Source: an uncultured Alphaproteobacteria bacterium (GTDB lineage: Bacteria > Pseudomonadota > Alphaproteobacteria > Methylaequorales > Methylaequoraceae). Taken from it: a stretch of 40,758 nt of DNA. Below, one piece after another: positions 38,946 through 40,758 of this stretch (its first letter is position 1; each line of letters begins with the position of its first letter). The notes beneath the pieces are model-generated. The model made no database searches. It was given only the letters and a program-made list of their open reading frames with translations, and was not told the origin of the DNA. The stretch is from the NCBI GenBank assembly GCA_902569095.1, contig CACFSX010000007.1, positions 1 to 40,758 of the forward strand. Reading direction: 5' to 3'. Both the position numbers and the translations under genes were made by a program.

Positions 38946-39461
38946 TTAATTATTGGTTTTATATTTCTCATTGATAACTCTAACGATATTAGATTGGTTT
39001 TTTTGTAGTATGGAAACAATGTTGGTTTGCGTTGAAACAATAAGCCCAACTATCTTTGCTCTAATCTCCTCTAGTGATGGAAGCGATGCAAGATTTTTAA
39101 TTTCATCTATGGTTAACTCTTTGTCACCCATAACCCCACCTAAAATTTTAAATTTTTCGTTTTCTTTCTCAAACTTGACTAAAATTTTAGAAGTTGAAAC
39201 AGGATCTTTAGAGTAAGCAACAGAAGTAGGACCCACAAATAATTTTTCAGCAACTTTAAAATTAGTGTCTTTTATAGCTCTTTTCACAAGTGTGTTCTTG
39301 GCTACTCTGAAATAAGAATCCGAATTACTTTTAATTTCTCTACGTAAGCTCGATATTTCTGAAACATTTAGTCCTTTATAATCCGCTATCAAAAGAAACT
39401 CTGAATCTTTTAAAGCTTTATTAAATTCAGAAACAAATTCTTGTTTATCAGATCTTTGCAT
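38946..39461 (-). CDS. rplJ: 50S ribosomal protein L10 (uL10)
   Basis: The stalk base, 171 residues. The N-terminal rRNA-binding part includes [20 protein letters not shown] and [11 protein letters not shown]. The C-terminal helix binds L7/L12 dimers. A strong GGAGGG about 10 bases before the ATG is part of a structured leader, so autoregulation by L10(L12)4 is likely. The upstream promoter lies at the end of rplA. Confidence 0.97.
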   Translation of the reverse strand: MQRSDKQEFVSEFNKALKDSEFLLIADYKGLNVSEISSLRREIKSNSDSYFRVAKNTLVKRAIKDTNFKVAEKLFVGPTSVAYSKDPVSTSKILVKFEKENEKFKILGGVMGDKELTIDEIKNLASLPSLEEIRAKIVGLIVSTQTNIVSILQKNQSNIVRVINEKYKTNN

Positions 39462-39483
39462 TTAAAAATAACCCTCCAAAAAA

Positions 39484-39556
39484 CTGTCTGAGCAAAAATC
39501 TTTTTACAAATCTATTCAGGTATTTAATGCTTAAAGCAACCTGAAGTCTCTGACAG
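39484..39556 (-). ncRNA. L10-type leader RNA (rplJL autoregulation)
   Basis: On the minus strand the rplJ leader folds with an outer CTGTC/GACAG stem (39556-39552 with 39488-39484). An inner ACCTGAA/TTCAGGT stem (39545-39539 with 39521-39515) carries a small TGC/GCA hairpin in its loop. This matches the known L10 leader architecture and position, directly before the rplJ ribosome-binding site. The outer stem is followed at once by six Ts in the RNA sense and then by GGAGGG. Folding and a covariance model would confirm it. Confidence 0.7.
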
Positions 39557-39566
39557 AATCAATTTT

Positions 39567-39595
39567 TTTATATTACATAACACTTGTTGGGTCAA
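39567..39595 (-). promoter_or_regulatory. Sigma-70 promoter of rplJL-rpoBC
   Basis: TTGACC (39595-39590) and TATAAA (39572-39567) are separated by exactly 17 bases on the minus strand. The -35 box lies inside the last rplA codons and the -10 box follows the stop at once. The predicted start falls a few bases before the outer stem of the L10 leader, so promoter and leader fit each other. This corresponds to the P(L10) promoter of E. coli. Confidence 0.7.
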
Positions 39596-40262
39596 CTTGC
39601 AACCCCGGACCCATTGTTGAATTAATAAAAAATTTTTTGATGAAAATCCCCTTAGAAGTTTCTGGTTTCTTCTTTTTAATTTCCTCTAATAAAAATTCTA
39701 TATTTTTTTTTAATTCAGCTCCTGAGAAACTTACTTTTCCTACAGAAACATGAATGATACCTGCTTTATCAGTTTTATATTCGACTTGACCTAATTTTAT
39801 GTTTTTAATTGCATTCGCTACATCATTTGTTACTGTGCCAAGCTTTGGATTGGGCATTAAACCTTTCGGACCTAGAATCTGTCCTAATGAACTTACCTTA
39901 ACCATCATCTTTGGCGTTGAAATACATTTATCAAAATTCAGTTCACCTTTTTTCACAGAGTCGATCAACTCTTCACCACCTGCAATTTCTGCTCCTGCTT
40001 CTTTAGCTTTTTTTATATCATCTCCGTCAGCGAAAACTGCAATCTTTACATTTTTTTTAGGCATTTTTGGAAGACTTGTTACTCCTCTGATCTGCTGATC
40101 AGATTTCTTTGCATCGATACCCAAAATTATTGAAATATCCAGTGATTCATCAAATTTCTTTGATGCAAACTTTTTTGAAATGTCAAGAGCTTCCTCTAGT
40201 TTATGAACAGTTTTTTCTTTAATTGCTTCTTTAATAAGTTTGAGTTTTTTTGAATTTTTCAT
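39573..40262 (-). CDS. rplA: 50S ribosomal protein L1 (uL1)
   Basis: A 229-residue protein of the mobile L1 stalk that guides deacylated tRNA out of the E site. [22 protein letters not shown]-like segments, [30 protein letters not shown] and the end [11 protein letters not shown] are all typical. In E. coli L1 represses its own rplKA mRNA. Its ATG overlaps the rplK stop (ATGA). The 3' end carries the rplJ promoter. Confidence 0.98.
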   Translation of the reverse strand: MKNSKKLKLIKEAIKEKTVHKLEEALDISKKFASKKFDESLDISIILGIDAKKSDQQIRGVTSLPKMPKKNVKIAVFADGDDIKKAKEAGAEIAGGEELIDSVKKGELNFDKCISTPKMMVKVSSLGQILGPKGLMPNPKLGTVTNDVANAIKNIKLGQVEYKTDKAGIIHVSVGKVSFSGAELKKNIEFLLEEIKKKKPETSKGIFIKKFFINSTMGPGLQVDPTSVM

Positions 40263-40687
40263 TTTTCAACCTTAATCCCCATAGACCTTGCGGTCCCAGC
40301 TACCATATTCTTAGCAGATTCTATATTATCTGTATTTAAGTCATTCATTTTATCTTGCGCAATTTGTTTTATATCTTTTTCTGTAATAGATGCAATAACT
40401 TCTTTTCCAGGAGTTTTGGAAGCTTTCTTTAATTTTAATGCTTTTTTAATAAAAAATGAAACGGGTGGCGACTTTGTTTCGAATGTAAAACTTTTATCTT
40501 GAAAAACAGTTATGACTACAGGTATAGGCATTCCTTGCTCTAACTTTTGAGTAGAGGCATTAAAGGCTTTACAAAATTCCATTATATTGACTCCTTTTTG
40601 TCCTAAAGCTGGACCCACAGGAGGAGATGGATTAGCCTGACCCGCTGGGATTTGAAGTTTGATGTATCCATCTATTTTCTTTGCCAT
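40259..40687 (-). CDS. rplK: 50S ribosomal protein L11 (uL11)
   Basis: 142 residues. It binds the GTPase-associated region of 23S r[23 protein letters not shown] and [19 protein letters not shown] form the proline-rich N-terminal domain, the thiopeptide site. The C-terminal domain carries [10 protein letters not shown]. An AGGAGA ribosome-binding site lies 9 bases before the ATG. It follows nusG with an 18-base gap. Confidence 0.98.
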   Translation of the reverse strand: MAKKIDGYIKLQIPAGQANPSPPVGPALGQKGVNIMEFCKAFNASTQKLEQGMPIPVVITVFQDKSFTFETKSPPVSFFIKKALKLKKASKTPGKEVIASITEKDIKQIAQDKMNDLNTDNIESAKNMVAGTARSMGIKVEK

Positions 40688-40705
40688 AATTATATCTCCT
40701 AAGAA

Positions 40706-40758
40706 CTAAATTTTTTCAACTTGTGAATAATCTAAATTAACCGGTGTTGATCTTCCAA
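40706..40758 (-). CDS. nusG: Transcription antitermination protein NusG, partial C-terminus
   Basis: The last 16 codons of a minus-strand gene that continues beyond the right edge. They read GRSTPVNLDYSQVEKI and then TAG, closely matching the end of the NusG KOW domain (family: GRxTPVELxFxQVEK). NusG in this position upstream of rplK is universal in proteobacteria. Confidence 0.92.
   Translation of the reverse strand, partial: GRSTPVNLDYSQVEKI

Overview
The window is a 40.8 kb, AT-rich piece of an alphaproteobacterial chromosome, and it uses the standard bacterial code with TGA as a stop. The placement rests on three points. The gene order nusG-rplKAJL-rpoBC-rpsL-rpsG-fusA-tuf-S10-spc-alpha is unbroken, with adk between secY and rpsM. 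An ATP12-type F1-ATPase assembly chaperone sits next to an RluC-type pseudouridine synthase. A PII/glutamine synthetase pair has a sigma-54 promoter. The compact, AT-rich, low-overhead layout resembles streamlined marine lineages. The sigma-54 site argues against SAR11 proper, which to my knowledge lacks RpoN. The exact lineage cannot be fixed from the sequence alone.

Layout. (1) 1-3498 is a nitrogen region: the partial start of an unrecognised acidic protein on the minus strand, then a class I aminotransferase, glnB and glnA on the plus strand. (2) 3500-5068 holds an isochorismatase-like hydrolase and an exported glutathione peroxidase on the minus strand, divergent from a small lipoprotein. 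(3) 5131-11688, all minus strand, holds in transcription order rluC, an ATP12 chaperone, pccB, pccA, tRNA-Leu(GAG) and an integrase-fold protein whose recombinase catalytic residues are mostly replaced. (4) 11710-40758, all minus strand, is the transcription/translation supercluster: the last 16 codons of nusG, rplK, rplA, rplJ, rplL, rpoB, rpoC, rpsL, rpsG, fusA, tuf, then the S10, spc and alpha operons down to rplQ. From nusG to the integrase, 43 protein genes and one tRNA run in one direction with no gap over about 115 bases and no convincing terminator.

How it works together. The supercluster makes ribosomal proteins, RNA polymerase core subunits, elongation factors, SecY and adenylate kinase. 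Two promoters with matching leaders can be seen inside it: one at the end of rplA, followed by an L10-type leader RNA ahead of rplJL-rpoBC, and one between rpoC and rpsL. PccA and PccB form propionyl-CoA carboxylase. GlnB and GlnA form the nitrogen-assimilation control and synthesis pair.

Most notable points: a near-perfect sigma-54 promoter whose predicted start falls on the GTG of glnB, among several apparently leaderless transcription units in the first 5 kb; an intact 421-codon but apparently catalytically dead tyrosine recombinase starting 9 nt after the CCA of tRNA-Leu, with that tRNA only 6 nt after pccA; and a set of long, low-complexity, lysine-rich extensions on ribosomal proteins S5, L15, L17 and L3. 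Several starts (glnB, rpoA, rpmD, rplF, fusA, the lipoprotein and the integrase) were moved inward from the longest reading frame on ribosome-binding-site, promoter and family-length evidence. No gene-free stretch exceeds 160 bases.
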